A stretch of 32,138 bases of DNA from Phycisphaerae bacterium (GTDB lineage: Bacteria > Planctomycetota > Phycisphaerae > Phycisphaerales > UBA1924): the NCBI GenBank assembly GCA_030426395.1, contig JAUHYE010000032.1, positions 1 to 32,138 on the forward strand, written 5' to 3'. The notes under the pieces were generated by a model. The model ran no database searches, was not told the DNA's origin, and saw nothing but the letters and a program-made list of their open reading frames with translations. Of the stretch, positions 1-9,936 are shown one piece after another. The translations under genes were made by a program, and so were the position numbers. Numbering within the stretch: position 1 is the first letter of the stretch; each line of letters opens with the position of its first letter.

Positions 1-830
1 ACCTGTGCCAGTACTGGATGGCGGCGGATCGTGGGAATGCTGGCGTCTCGGGGTTGTGCGACGACTTGCAGCCGGCATTCCTGCGCGTGCTGCGGCGGAT
101 CGTGGACGATGCGAGGGCCGCGGGTGTGTGGGTTGGCGTGTGCGGCGAGATGGGCGGGCATATCGCGAACGTGCCGCTGATGGTCGGGCTTGGCGTTCAT
201 GAAATAAGCGCGGCGCCAGCGGAGGTTGCGGGCATCAAGCTGGCAGTAGGCGAGGCGGACGCATCGCGGTGCCGGGCGTTGCTCGACGCGGCGTGCGAGT
301 TGGATGCGCCGGCGGACGTACGCGAGCTGGTTTCGGGCTTTGCGTGGCGGGCCGTGCGCGTGGGGCCGTCGGTGGTCGACGCGTCGTGCATCGAGGTGGG
401 GGTCGACGCGGTGAGCAAGGCCGAGGCGATCAAGGCCGCAGTCGATCTGCTGGCGGTCTCGGGTCGGACCGACAGGCCGCGAGAGGTGGAAGAGGCCGTG
501 TGGGCGCGCGAGGCGACGTACTCGACAGGGCTCGGGCACGGGTTCGCGGTGCCCCATTGCAAGTGCCCGTGGGTGAAGTGGCCAACGCTGGCGGTCGTCA
601 AGCTGAACGAGCCGGTGGACTGGGACGCGATGGACGGCAAGCCCGTGCGCGTCGTGCTGCTGCTGGCGATGCCCGAGGGCGAGGCGGCCGGCGGGGGCGG
701 CGCGGCGCACCTGAAGATCTTCGCGTCGCTCGCGCGGCGGCTGATGCACGAGGGGTTCCGCCAGAGCCTCGAATCGTGCGCCGAGATCGGCGCGATCGAG
801 GCGTGTTTGCGCGAGGAGTTGGGGCTGTAA
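1..830 (+). CDS. PTS enzyme I (C-terminal part) fused to a type-2 EIIA domain, 5' truncated by window edge
   Basis: The reading frame is open from the window edge (first full codon at 3) to TAA at 828-830. The first ~85 residues match the end of the PEP-binding barrel of enzyme I: a DRGN motif near the start and VCGEMGG, which holds the conserved acid/base Cys of the family. After a linker, the rest looks like a fructose/mannitol-type EIIA (PtsN-like) domain: STGLGHGFAVPHCK places the phospho-acceptor His at 555-557. Enzyme I takes phosphate from PEP and passes it via HPr to EIIA, so the fusion puts the first and third steps of the relay on one chain. The HPr-accepting His of enzyme I lies upstream and cannot be checked. 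No sugar permease is nearby, so a regulatory (nitrogen-PTS-like) role is possible. It ends 3 bp from the convergent gene that follows. Confidence 0.85.
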   Translation, partial: LCQYWMAADRGNAGVSGLCDDLQPAFLRVLRRIVDDARAAGVWVGVCGEMGGHIANVPLMVGLGVHEISAAPAEVAGIKLAVGEADASRCRALLDAACELDAPADVRELVSGFAWRAVRVGPSVVDASCIEVGVDAVSKAEAIKAAVDLLAVSGRTDRPREVEEAVWAREATYSTGLGHGFAVPHCKCPWVKWPTLAVVKLNEPVDWDAMDGKPVRVVLLLAMPEGEAAGGGGAAHLKIFASLARRLMHEGFRQSLESCAEIGAIEACLREELGL

Positions 831-833
831 AAT

Positions 834-1481
834 TCAGCCGGCGATGGTGCGTAGCCAGAGGTCGTGCGGTCGTTGGTGGCCGCCGGTGTCCTTGTGCTCG
901 CCGGCTTCGGGCATGTGCGCGAAGCCGAGACCCGCGAGCAGATTCTTGGCACGAGAGTTGTCGGGCTGGACATACCCCCGCACGGACGCGACGCCCAGGC
1001 CCCGGGGCAGATCGTCGAACGCGTGCCCGATGACCGCGGCGCAGGCCTCGCGGGCGATGCCCTTGCCGCGAGCGTTGGGGGTCAGCCAGAAGGCGAGTTC
1101 GGCGTACCACTCCAGGCCGCGCTCGATGGTGATGAGGTTGCAGGCGCCCAGCACTTCGTGCTGGTGATCACGATCGAAGATCGCGCGGCGGAGGGCGCCC
1201 CCGGTGCGCAGCCCCTTGGCGGTCAGGTCGAGTTGGCGTTTGACGATGTGCCTGGCCTGCTCCCCGGGCAGATTGACGCCGCTGGTGCCGTCGCCGGAAG
1301 TGATCAGGGCGTCGATGGCCGCCTCGAAGGCGCCCGCGTCGGCCGGCGTGGCGGGCCGGATGATGAGCCGATCGGTGTCCAGCCGCGTGCCGGGCGTGTC
1401 GTGGGCGAAGACCTCCACGGGAAGCCCGGCGGCCGGATCGGCCCGGCCGAGATTGGGGGGGGTGGGCCTGGCGTGGTCCAT
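834..1481 (-). CDS. GNAT family N-acetyltransferase, RimJ/RimL-like
   Basis: A 215-residue protein of the Acetyltransf_3 type, which moves an acetyl group from acetyl-CoA to an amine, often a protein N-terminus. Visible features are the opening strand TDRLIIRPATPADAGAF, the strand WYAELAFWLTPNARGKGIA with the acetyl-CoA pyrophosphate-binding loop, and the late NSRAKNLLAGLGF helix typical of the RimJ/RimL group. The longest frame would begin with GTG at 1487, but a GGGAG sequence lies only one base from that GTG and seven from the ATG at 1481, so the ATG is chosen. It follows glmS on the same strand with a gap of 16 bp and may be co-transcribed with it. The substrate cannot be told from sequence. 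Confidence 0.85.
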   Translation of the reverse strand: MDHARPTPPNLGRADPAAGLPVEVFAHDTPGTRLDTDRLIIRPATPADAGAFEAAIDALITSGDGTSGVNLPGEQARHIVKRQLDLTAKGLRTGGALRRAIFDRDHQHEVLGACNLITIERGLEWYAELAFWLTPNARGKGIAREACAAVIGHAFDDLPRGLGVASVRGYVQPDNSRAKNLLAGLGFAHMPEAGEHKDTGGHQRPHDLWLRTIAG

Positions 1482-1497
1482 GGGCACTCTCCCGCCG

Positions 1498-3336
<1,839 letters not shown>

Positions 3337-3613
3337 ACACCGAATCTCCTGGTTGGTCCGGGCCCCCGGGCGGTCGCGGCGAGGGTCAGCCCAAGGGTAC
3401 TCGATCGGCATTCAACGGGTTCGGGCGGAAGAATCGCGGCCCGACCGGCGGCGTGGCCCGGGCCGGGCGGCGGGATGGAAGCACGAGATATCGGTCGATT
3501 GATACATGATATCCCGCGTACAGTTCCTGTTTTGATCGGATAGACCTCTCCCAGGGCCCTCCCACGGGGGGTGGACCCACATGTCGAAGGCCCAACAGGC
3601 GCCAGATGACGCG
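3337..3613. other. Gene-free glmS leader with an AT-rich patch
   Basis: This is the upstream region of glmS and holds no convincing gene. Positions 3483-3545 are markedly richer in A and T than the surroundings. On the glmS strand they include TATCAT (plus-strand 3506-3511), a possible -10 box, although no matching -35 was found. Two GATATC palindromes (3487-3492 and 3508-3513) start 21 bp apart. The glmS promoter probably lies here, leaving a leader of about 170 bases. I see no glmS ribozyme-like elements, but this was judged by eye only. Confidence 0.35.
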
Positions 3614-3823
3614 TCATCCGAGCGGCGCGCCTTGTCATTTGAGCGGCGCGCCCTGTCATCCGAGCGGCGCGCCTTGTCATATGGGCGGCGCGTCCTGTCA
3701 TCTGAGCGGCGCGCCCTGTCATACGGACGGCGCGCCCTGTCATCTGAGCGGCGCGCCTTGTCATCTGGACGGCGCGCCCTGTCATCTGGACGTCGCGCCC
3801 TGTCATCCGGGCGGCGTGACGCG
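3614..3823. repeat. Tandem array of ten 21-bp repeats
   Basis: Ten head-to-tail units, each exactly 21 bp, start at 3614, 3635, 3656, 3677, 3698, 3719, 3740, 3761, 3782 and 3803; decayed units flank the array (for example at 3824). The consensus is TCATCTGAGCGG followed by CGCGCCCTG. The GGCGCGCC palindrome in the middle is the most constant part, and most change falls at bases 5, 6, 8 and 9 of the unit. Because 21 is a multiple of three, all frames crossing it stay open and give spurious 7-residue repeat proteins on both strands. It lies between the convergent end of the prepilin gene (3856) and the glmS leader. Confidence 0.9.
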
Positions 3824-3855
3824 ACATTTGACCGGGGTTTGGAAGGGTTGGCCCC

Positions 3856-4695
3856 TCAGTCCACGTCCACGCCCAGAGAACCCTCGCGGGTCGTGACGAC
3901 GGGCACGGGATCGGCCTCGGGGTCGCTGTCGAAGGCCTGGGACATGGGCACGCCCAGCCGCATGTCCCGGCGTTCGAGGCGGCGGACGCTGCCGTCGCAG
4001 AAGAGGGCGCCCAGGCGGCGGCATTTCTCGTGGTCGGCCCCGTAGATGGCGTTGTCCCCGCGACGCGCGTCGTGGAAGGCGGCGCGTTCGAGCAGGGCGC
4101 CCTTCTGGCTTGGGAATGCGACGGCGTCGATCGGCACGCGGCGGCGGTAGCGGTCGCGATCGGGCCAGCGGGCGGCGATGGCCGCGTCGCCTCCGCTCCA
4201 GAGTTCGGCGCTCGTGACGAGCGATTGCGAGTAGACATAGGAGACGAGCGCGCCGTCGCCGGGGTGGATGCGCAGTTGCTCGGCGCCGTGCGAGAGGCGG
4301 TAGCCGTGGCGCATGACCTGCGGGCAGGTCCACGCCTCGGCCGGGTCTCCCGGCGAGAAGTACGACCCGACGAGCCCGCCGGGCCAGAACTGGGCCTGGC
4401 CGTCGTAGGCGACCTCGTACTGCTTCGGGCCGCCGTCGTTCCAGGACGCGGTCGGGGCGTGCAGGTCGCCCTCGAAGAGGTTCATCCAGTATCCACCGTT
4501 GTCGGCGGCCAGCAGCATCACGCCCTGGCCGATGGAGCGCATCGTGGTGTCGCAGACCGTGGCCTCGGCCGAGTCCCGCGCGCCGCGGAGGGCGGGGATG
4601 GCGATGGCGACCAGGATCGCGACGACGGTGATGGCCACGAGGACCTCGACGAGCGAGAAGGCGCGGGGCGAGTTGTGCTGGCGTGGTGTGCGCAT
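3856..4695 (-). CDS. Type II secretion / pilin-like prepilin (planctomycete H-X-DG type)
   Basis: A 279-residue protein with a class III prepilin leader: a short basic head, then AFSLVEVLVAITVVAILVAI with Glu at mature position 5, followed by a hydrophobic helix. Cleavage is expected after Ala rather than the usual Gly. The C-terminal half includes HEKCRRLGALFCDGSV, close to the H-X9-DG motif of the many planctomycete DUF1559-style pilin-like proteins but with eleven residues between His and DG. Its ATG at 4695 overlaps the TGA of the gene before it (TGATG), so translation is probably coupled. The longer open frame reaching 5559 runs through the upstream gene and is not used. It probably has a role at the cell surface or in the periplasm; no assembly machinery is adjacent. 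Confidence 0.85.
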   Translation of the reverse strand: MRTPRQHNSPRAFSLVEVLVAITVVAILVAIAIPALRGARDSAEATVCDTTMRSIGQGVMLLAADNGGYWMNLFEGDLHAPTASWNDGGPKQYEVAYDGQAQFWPGGLVGSYFSPGDPAEAWTCPQVMRHGYRLSHGAEQLRIHPGDGALVSYVYSQSLVTSAELWSGGDAAIAARWPDRDRYRRRVPIDAVAFPSQKGALLERAAFHDARRGDNAIYGADHEKCRRLGALFCDGSVRRLERRDMRLGVPMSQAFDSDPEADPVPVVTTREGSLGVDVD

Positions 4696-5600
4696 CAGTA
4701 GATCCACGCCGTGTCGCGCCACGGGTAGCGCAGGCCGCTGTAGTCGTTCAGCCAGCGATCGGTCGCGGGGTCGTAGTACCAGTTGGCCCACCAGAAGCCG
4801 GTGTTGCCGCTGGCGGTCTTGAGCGCGACGACGCTCTGGGCGTATTGCACCGCCCCGTCGCGCTGCACGATGTCGCGGGGCGTCAGGATGGGCCTGCGCG
4901 TCCGGATGCCGTGCGAGCCGGGGAAGCGGAACCACTGGTGCCGCTCGGCGTCGAGGTGCTCGAAGAGCAACTGCCGGCCCGCGTCGGCGGCGCGGCGCGT
5001 CGTGCCGGTGAAGACGGCCATGCCATTTTCGTCGGCCGCCACGGCGACGAATGGGTTGCCCTCGGGCCCGAACCAGAAGCGGTCGAGCAGGATGGCCAAC
5101 TCGCCCCGCGCGTCGTCGCGCCGGCCGTCGCGCTGCCAGTTGAACCGCATGACCGAATCGATGGCCTTCCATGCCGGGTCCCCCGGCCCGATCCACCGCG
5201 TGGGCTCGCGGTCGGCCAGGGCGAGGTAGGGCCCGCTGCTGCCGGCGGTGATGGCCGCGACGTGCTCGACGAGCGTGCGGCGGAGCGCCTCGAGCGCCCT
5301 GCCCGAGGCGGGCGGGTTGGGCCGGCGGGCGTCGATCGGGGCGTTGGGGTCGGCCGAGGCCACCGCGGCTTCCACGATCGCCACGCCGGTGTCGATGACA
5401 CCCGAGAGGGCGGCCTCGAAGGCGGGCAGCTCGTCGGCGGTGAGGGTCGGCAGCTCGTTGACCGCCTCGCCGTGGGCCCGCAGGTCGGGATAGAAGACCT
5501 CCCGCGGCTCTGGCTGGGCGGCCAGCTCGGGCGTGCTGCGCCAGGTCGTGGCCAGGCACGCGATGGCGGCGATCACCAGAGCGATACGAGTACGGGACAA
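4695..5600 (-). CDS. Exported protein of unknown function, coupled to a prepilin
   Basis: I do not recognise this 301-residue protein. It begins with a Sec-type signal peptide: a short basic start, a hydrophobic stretch at about residues 6-18, and a likely cleavage after LAA near residue 28. The mature part has no cysteine and is rich in Trp and Arg near the end (TGFWWANWYYDPATDRW, then RYPWRDTAWIY at the C-terminus). The start is taken as TTG at 5600 because GGGGAGG lies five bases upstream and no ATG or GTG is nearby. Its stop overlaps the start of the prepilin gene, which suggests the two act together outside the cytoplasm, perhaps as a pilin partner. That link is inference from gene order only. 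Confidence 0.75.
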   Translation of the reverse strand: MSRTRIALVIAAIACLATTWRSTPELAAQPEPREVFYPDLRAHGEAVNELPTLTADELPAFEAALSGVIDTGVAIVEAAVASADPNAPIDARRPNPPASGRALEALRRTLVEHVAAITAGSSGPYLALADREPTRWIGPGDPAWKAIDSVMRFNWQRDGRRDDARGELAILLDRFWFGPEGNPFVAVAADENGMAVFTGTTRRAADAGRQLLFEHLDAERHQWFRFPGSHGIRTRRPILTPRDIVQRDGAVQYAQSVVALKTASGNTGFWWANWYYDPATDRWLNDYSGLRYPWRDTAWIY

Positions 5601-5605
5601 CGGGA

Positions 5606-5612
5606 CCTCCCC
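5606..5612 (-). promoter_or_regulatory. Strong Shine-Dalgarno fixing a TTG start
   Basis: The minus strand reads GGGGAGG here, five bases before TTG at 5600. Together with the lack of a nearby ATG or GTG this is the reason for accepting a TTG start for the exported protein. A near-identical element (GGGGAGGTC context) precedes the M14 carboxypeptidase gene. Confidence 0.7.
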
Positions 5613-5661
5613 ACGCGGGCGTTGCGGTCTTGTACCCCGCTGGCCGCCGGGGGTTGCACGG

Positions 5662-8600
5662 CTATGCCCCCGGCGAAGACACGCCGGCGTGCCCGCGGAG
5701 CACCCGCTCCAGGTCGTCCAGCTCCACGGGCTTGGGCAGCACGGGGATATCGACGAACGCTTCGGGGATGCTGTCGGCGTCGTGGCCGGTGAGCAGGACG
5801 ATGGGCACGCCGGCGTCCTGGAGCACGGGGATGAGCGGGTAGACCTGCTCGTCGCCCAGGTTGACGTCCAGCACGGCCACGGCGGGCGTGTCCTGCTCGA
5901 CCAGGGCCCGGGCCCTGGCGACGCTGGGGGCCGGGCCGATGACGGTGAAGCCCAGGGCCTCGAGCTCGTCCTTCATCGCCATGGCGAGCATGGCCATGTC
6001 CTCGACCAGGAGGACGCGGGGGCGCTCGGCCTGGGGGGCGGGGTCGCGCTCGGGCTCGCGCTCGTGCGTGCCGGCGTTGGCCTCGGGGGCCTGATCGGCC
6101 GGCTGCTCGGCGTGTGGGGCGGGCGGGACGGGCGTGAACGGCACGCGCAGGCGGAAGCGCAGGCCGTCGGGCTCGTACATCCGGTCGATCTCGCCCTCGA
6201 GCTCGTAGACGATGAGCTGCTCGATGAGCCGGCTGCCGAAGCCGTCGGCGCCCGGCCTGGCGATGGGCGTCGGGCAGCACTCGTGCCAGCCCAGCTCGAG
6301 CGTGCAATCGTCGCCGGCGCCCTCGACCTTCCACTCGATGGACAGCGCCCCCTTGTGGCTGCCCAGGCAGCCGTACTTGCGCGCGTTGGTGGTCAGCTCG
6401 TGCAGCACCATGTGCAGGGCGAGGGTCATCTCGGGGGGCAGTGTGACGTCGGGGCCCTTCTGGGAGACGCGCACGTCGCCGGGCGCGGCGCCGACCTCGC
6501 TCTCGATGACCTTGCCCAGCGTCACGCCCGTCCAGCTCGTGCGGGTGAGCAGGCTGTGGGCCCTGGCGATGGAGCGCAGGCGCTTCTCGAAGTCGGGGCG
6601 GAAGGCCTCCAGGCTGCTGGCCCGCTGCATCGTCTGGCTGGCGATGGACTGGACGACCGCCAGGGTGTTCTTGACGCGGTGGTTCAGCTCCGCCATCACG
6701 GTCTTGAGCTGCTCCTCGTGGGCCTTCTGGCGGGTCTGGTCGCGCAGGATCTTGATGAAGCCGCGGGGGTGGCCGTTCTCGAGGGGGCGCAGCACGCCGT
6801 TGGCCCAGAAGAGCGTGCCGTCCTTGCGGCGGTACCACTGGTCGGTGGAGGCCTGGCCCTCGGCCAGGGCCCGCTCGCGCTTGCGGCGGGCGGCGCCGGC
6901 GGCGCGGTCCTCTTCGGTGTAGAGCTTCTCGGAGGGCTGGCCGACCATCTCCTGGGCCGTGTAGCCGAAGAGCCGCTCGGCGCCGGCGTTCCACGAGACG
7001 ATGGTGCCGTCGGGGTCGATCATGAGCATGGCGTACTCGCGGGCGCTCTCGACAAGGAGCCGGTAGCGTTGCTCGCTGAGTCGCAGCTCTTCCTCGGCCC
7101 GACGGCTGTCGGTGATGTTGTCGAACAACAACGCCACCCGGTGCTGCTCGGGTTCGCCTACGGGGAACGCATACACATCGAACCATCGCCCCATGACCTC
7201 AGACTGCTCAACGAAACGCTCGGCTTCCCCCGACTTCCCGACACGACCGTACCGTCGCGGCCAGTGGGATTCCAAGTCTGGGACGAGTTCGCTCACCCGC
7301 TTGCCGATGGCGTTCGTAAGACCGGTGTGCCGTTCGAAAGCGGGGTTGATCTCCAGGAATGTGTAGTCGACGCCGATTCCATCGTCGTCATAGATCATTT
7401 CCAGGACGCAGAACCCCTCATCGATAGAATTGAACAGCGCGCGGTACTGTTCTTCGCTCGTGCGGAGGGCTTCTTCGGCCTTCTTGCGATCCGTGACATC
7501 GGTAATCATGGCGAACATGCCGCGGACGTTGCCCGACGCGTCCGTGTCGGGCACGTACACCGCGCTCACGTCCCGGCGGCCGACGACGGGATACTCGATG
7601 CTCGCCTCGAACGAGACGAGCTGGCCCGAGAGGGCGAGCTTGAGGCGGGGCAGGATGACGTCGTACGCCTTGCGGCCGATGACCTCGACCACGGGCTTAC
7701 TGGCCAATTCCTCGATGGGCTTGCCGAACCAACGCTCGTAGGTCTGGTTGATGAAGCCATACCTGTGATCGGCATCGACGTAGGAGATCAGCACCGGCAG
7801 CGAGTCGGTCATGAGACGCATTTGCGCCTCGCTGCGTTGGGTGGCCTCCTCGGCCTCCTTGCGGTCGGTGATGTCGGTGGCGGCTCCGAACCACTCGACG
7901 ATGGCGCCCTTGTCGTCGGTCACGGGCACCGCGCGGGAGTGCATCCAGCCAACGCTGCCGTCGTTGCGCAGCGCGCGGTGCTCGAGCTCGAAGACCTCGC
8001 CGGTCTCCTTGGCGTGCTCGATGGCTTCGAGGATCTCCTCCTGCTCGTCGTGGGGGATGTACCGCTCGAGCCAGGGCTGGTCGCTGGTGGCGTCCTCGAG
8101 GAAGCCGCCGACCTCGAGCCGGCGCATGCGGGTCCAGTCGGGGCTCATGCGGAAGACCACGTCGCTGGTGGCGGCCACGAGCGCGTGCAGGCGCGCCTCG
8201 CTGGAGCGCATCGCTTCCTCGGCTTGTCGTCGCTCGGTCAGGTCGATGGTGACCACGACCATGGTCGGCGGGTCGCTGCCCTCGATCAGGCTTGCGGTGC
8301 TGTTGGCGTGGACGAACGAGCCATCGGGGCGGACGTACCGCTTGTCGACCGAGAAGGGCTCGCCCGAGTCGAAGAGAACACGCATGCCGTCCACGCACCG
8401 GGCAAGATCATCGGGGTGGGTCAGTTCGCTGATATCCGAGGCCAGGATGTCCTCGCGCGATCGGCCCATGATGCGGCACATCTCGTCGTTGACACGCACG
8501 AACCCGCCGTCGGCGGTCATCTCGCTGATGCCGACCTTCGCGCTGGCGTAGATACCTTCCAGACGCTGGCGGCTCGCACGAAGGGCGCGGTCGGCGGCGT

Positions 8601-8979
8601 TGGCGTCGGTGATGTCGCGGATGCCCAGAAGGATGAGCTGGGAGTGATTGAGCTGACGGGCGTTGAGCAGCATCACCCGGCGGCCGATGGACTCGAACGC
8701 GTGCTCGACCTCGAAGTCGTAGAACACGCTGTCTCGCGGGAGGATCTCCTCGAGCAGCGTGCGCAGGGAGGCAATATTCCACTGCCCGTTGCCCAGGTCA
8801 TAGATGCGGTGCCCCAGGGTCTCGGACTCGCCCACCTCGAAGTGCTCGAAGAATGCCGGACTGGCGGCCTGCACGGTCAGGTCGGGCGACAGGACCACCA
8901 ATGGCTCGTGGAGCGTCTCCACGATGGCGCGGGCCAGATTGTCGGAGATGGAAACCTGGGATGACTGGTTCGCGGACAA
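5662..8979 (-). CDS. Six-PAS HWE/HisKA_2-type hybrid sensor histidine kinase with C-terminal receiver
   Basis: This 1105-residue soluble-looking protein has no evident membrane span. Six PAS/PAC modules fill residues ~10-755, each closing with a DIT/DLT/DQT-type motif followed by an AEE-like helix. The kinase core is of the HWE type: the phospho-accepting His767 lies in ELNHRVKNTLAVVQS, followed by HELTTNARKYG of the ATP-binding domain and the WKVEG element. After a Pro/Glu-rich linker comes a receiver (from ~1008) with phospho-acceptor Asp1038 in AVLDVNLGDE and the conserved Lys in LPKPV. It should sense internal signals (redox, light or ligands; no LOV NCRFLQ motif is seen) and relay phosphate to its own receiver or a separate partner. 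No ATG or GTG fits the start; TTG at 8979 has no Shine-Dalgarno but a TAGCAT box five bases upstream. Confidence 0.9.
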   Translation of the reverse strand: MSANQSSQVSISDNLARAIVETLHEPLVVLSPDLTVQAASPAFFEHFEVGESETLGHRIYDLGNGQWNIASLRTLLEEILPRDSVFYDFEVEHAFESIGRRVMLLNARQLNHSQLILLGIRDITDANAADRALRASRQRLEGIYASAKVGISEMTADGGFVRVNDEMCRIMGRSREDILASDISELTHPDDLARCVDGMRVLFDSGEPFSVDKRYVRPDGSFVHANSTASLIEGSDPPTMVVVTIDLTERRQAEEAMRSSEARLHALVAATSDVVFRMSPDWTRMRRLEVGGFLEDATSDQPWLERYIPHDEQEEILEAIEHAKETGEVFELEHRALRNDGSVGWMHSRAVPVTDDKGAIVEWFGAATDITDRKEAEEATQRSEAQMRLMTDSLPVLISYVDADHRYGFINQTYERWFGKPIEELASKPVVEVIGRKAYDVILPRLKLALSGQLVSFEASIEYPVVGRRDVSAVYVPDTDASGNVRGMFAMITDVTDRKKAEEALRTSEEQYRALFNSIDEGFCVLEMIYDDDGIGVDYTFLEINPAFERHTGLTNAIGKRVSELVPDLESHWPRRYGRVGKSGEAERFVEQSEVMGRWFDVYAFPVGEPEQHRVALLFDNITDSRRAEEELRLSEQRYRLLVESAREYAMLMIDPDGTIVSWNAGAERLFGYTAQEMVGQPSEKLYTEEDRAAGAARRKRERALAEGQASTDQWYRRKDGTLFWANGVLRPLENGHPRGFIKILRDQTRQKAHEEQLKTVMAELNHRVKNTLAVVQSIASQTMQRASSLEAFRPDFEKRLRSIARAHSLLTRTSWTGVTLGKVIESEVGAAPGDVRVSQKGPDVTLPPEMTLALHMVLHELTTNARKYGCLGSHKGALSIEWKVEGAGDDCTLELGWHECCPTPIARPGADGFGSRLIEQLIVYELEGEIDRMYEPDGLRFRLRVPFTPVPPAPHAEQPADQAPEANAGTHEREPERDPAPQAERPRVLLVEDMAMLAMAMKDELEALGFTVIGPAPSVARARALVEQDTPAVAVLDVNLGDEQVYPLIPVLQDAGVPIVLLTGHDADSIPEAFVDIPVLPKPVELDDLERVLRGHAGVSSPGA

Positions 8980-8984
8980 GCGAG

Positions 8985-8990
8985 ATGCTA
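8985..8990 (-). promoter_or_regulatory. Candidate -10 box for a leaderless kinase transcript
   Basis: The minus strand reads TAGCAT, ending five bases before the TTG start at 8979. There is no Shine-Dalgarno. The placement matches a -10 element whose transcript would start at or next to the start codon. Leaderless TTG starts are uncommon, so this is the weakest of the seven cases. Confidence 0.35.
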
Positions 8991-9064
8991 TCCCGAATGC
9001 TCATCGGGTTGGCCCTGCGGCATCGTGAAAAGCCCTTCATAGTTCAGGATCGGCCCGCCGCCGC

Positions 9065-9070
9065 TATGCT
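9065..9070 (+). promoter_or_regulatory. Candidate -10 box for leaderless thiG
   Basis: TATGCT ends five bases before the ATG at 9076. No Shine-Dalgarno is visible, and no good -35 was found (TTCAGG, 16 bp upstream, is a weak match). Confidence 0.45.
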
Positions 9071-9075
9071 TGGCC

Positions 9076-9936
9076 ATGACAGCCACGACGCCCGCTTCCG
9101 CCGATTCCCAGAGCCTGGCCGCCCCCCTGACGATCGCCGGCCGCACGGTCGACAGCCGCCTGTTCGTGGGCACGGGCAAGTACGCCAGCTACGAGTTGAT
9201 GCAGCGGGCCCTGGAGGCCAGCGGCTGCCGCGTGGTGACGGTCGCCGTTCGTCGCGAACGGCTGGTGAACGAGAAGGGCGAGAGCCTGCTGGAGTTCATC
9301 GACACGGACAAATACACCATCCTGCCCAACACCGCTGGCTGCTTCACGGCCGAGGACGCCGTGCGCGTGGCGCGCTTGGGACGTGAACTGCTCAGCCAGA
9401 TCGATAACCCTGGGCAAGACTGGGTGAAGCTGGAAGTGCTCGGCGACAAGCGGACGCTACTGCCCGACCCCGTGGGCACGGTCGAGGCGACGAAGCAGCT
9501 GGTCGACGACGGCTTCAAGGTTCTGGTGTACTCGAGCGACGACCCGATCGTGGCCAGGCGGCTGAAGGACCTGGGCGCCGCGAGCGTGATGCCCGCGGGC
9601 AGCCCCATCGGCAGCGGCCGCGGCGTGGTCAACCAGGCCAACATCGTGCTGTGTCTGGAAGCGCTCAAGGAGAACGACCCGGACTACCCCGTGATCGTCG
9701 ACGCGGGCGTGGGCAGCGCGAGCGATGTTTCGGTCGCCATGGAACTGGGCGCCGACGGCGTGCTGCTGAACACCGCCATCGCCCACGCCAAGGACCCGGT
9801 GCTGATGGCCCACGCCATGCGCATGGCCCTGGACGCCGGCTACCTGAGCTACCGCGGCGGCCGCATCGAGAAGAAGCTGTACGCGACGGCGAGTAGCCCG
9901 TTCGAAGGGGCGATTAGCTACATTCCTGGGGAGTAG
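9076..9936 (+). CDS. thiG: Thiazole synthase
   Basis: ThiG builds the thiazole phosphate half of thiamine from deoxyxylulose phosphate, dehydroglycine and the ThiS thiocarboxylate. The 286-residue protein has the family's TIM-barrel signatures: [12 protein letters not shown] near the N-terminus, [22 protein letters not shown] with the expected Schiff-base Lys118, [40 protein letters not shown], and a C-terminal [13 protein letters not shown] two codons earlier (9070) is open, but the ATG at 9076 is preferred. It stands alone: thiS, thiH and thiE are not in the window. It runs directly into the convergent tautomerase gene: its TAG ends at 9936 and that gene's stop begins at 9937. Confidence 0.97.
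   Translation: MTATTPASADSQSLAAPLTIAGRTVDSRLFVGTGKYASYELMQRALEASGCRVVTVAVRRERLVNEKGESLLEFIDTDKYTILPNTAGCFTAEDAVRVARLGRELLSQIDNPGQDWVKLEVLGDKRTLLPDPVGTVEATKQLVDDGFKVLVYSSDDPIVARRLKDLGAASVMPAGSPIGSGRGVVNQANIVLCLEALKENDPDYPVIVDAGVGSASDVSVAMELGADGVLLNTAIAHAKDPVLMAHAMRMALDAGYLSYRGGRIEKKLYATASSPFEGAISYIPGE

Noticed and set aside
3337-3613. glmS ribozyme in the glmS leader
   Set aside because: No ribozyme core was recognisable by eye and the class is known mainly from Gram-positive bacteria; a covariance-model search (Rfam glmS) with a hit would overturn this.
3614-3823. Array considered as a CRISPR
   Set aside because: Units are directly joined with no spacers, and no cas genes are present.
3581-4045. 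Plus-strand open frame giving a protein with repeated SSERRAL-type heptads
   Set aside because: The heptads come from the 21-bp DNA repeat, which is open in several frames on both strands. The frame has no good ribosome site and its second half lies antisense to the prepilin gene.
5533-8964. 1143-codon plus-strand open frame
   Set aside because: It is the mirror of the PAS kinase gene; its composition (Gly, Ala, Leu, Val, His, Asp) is typical of antisense frames in GC-rich DNA.
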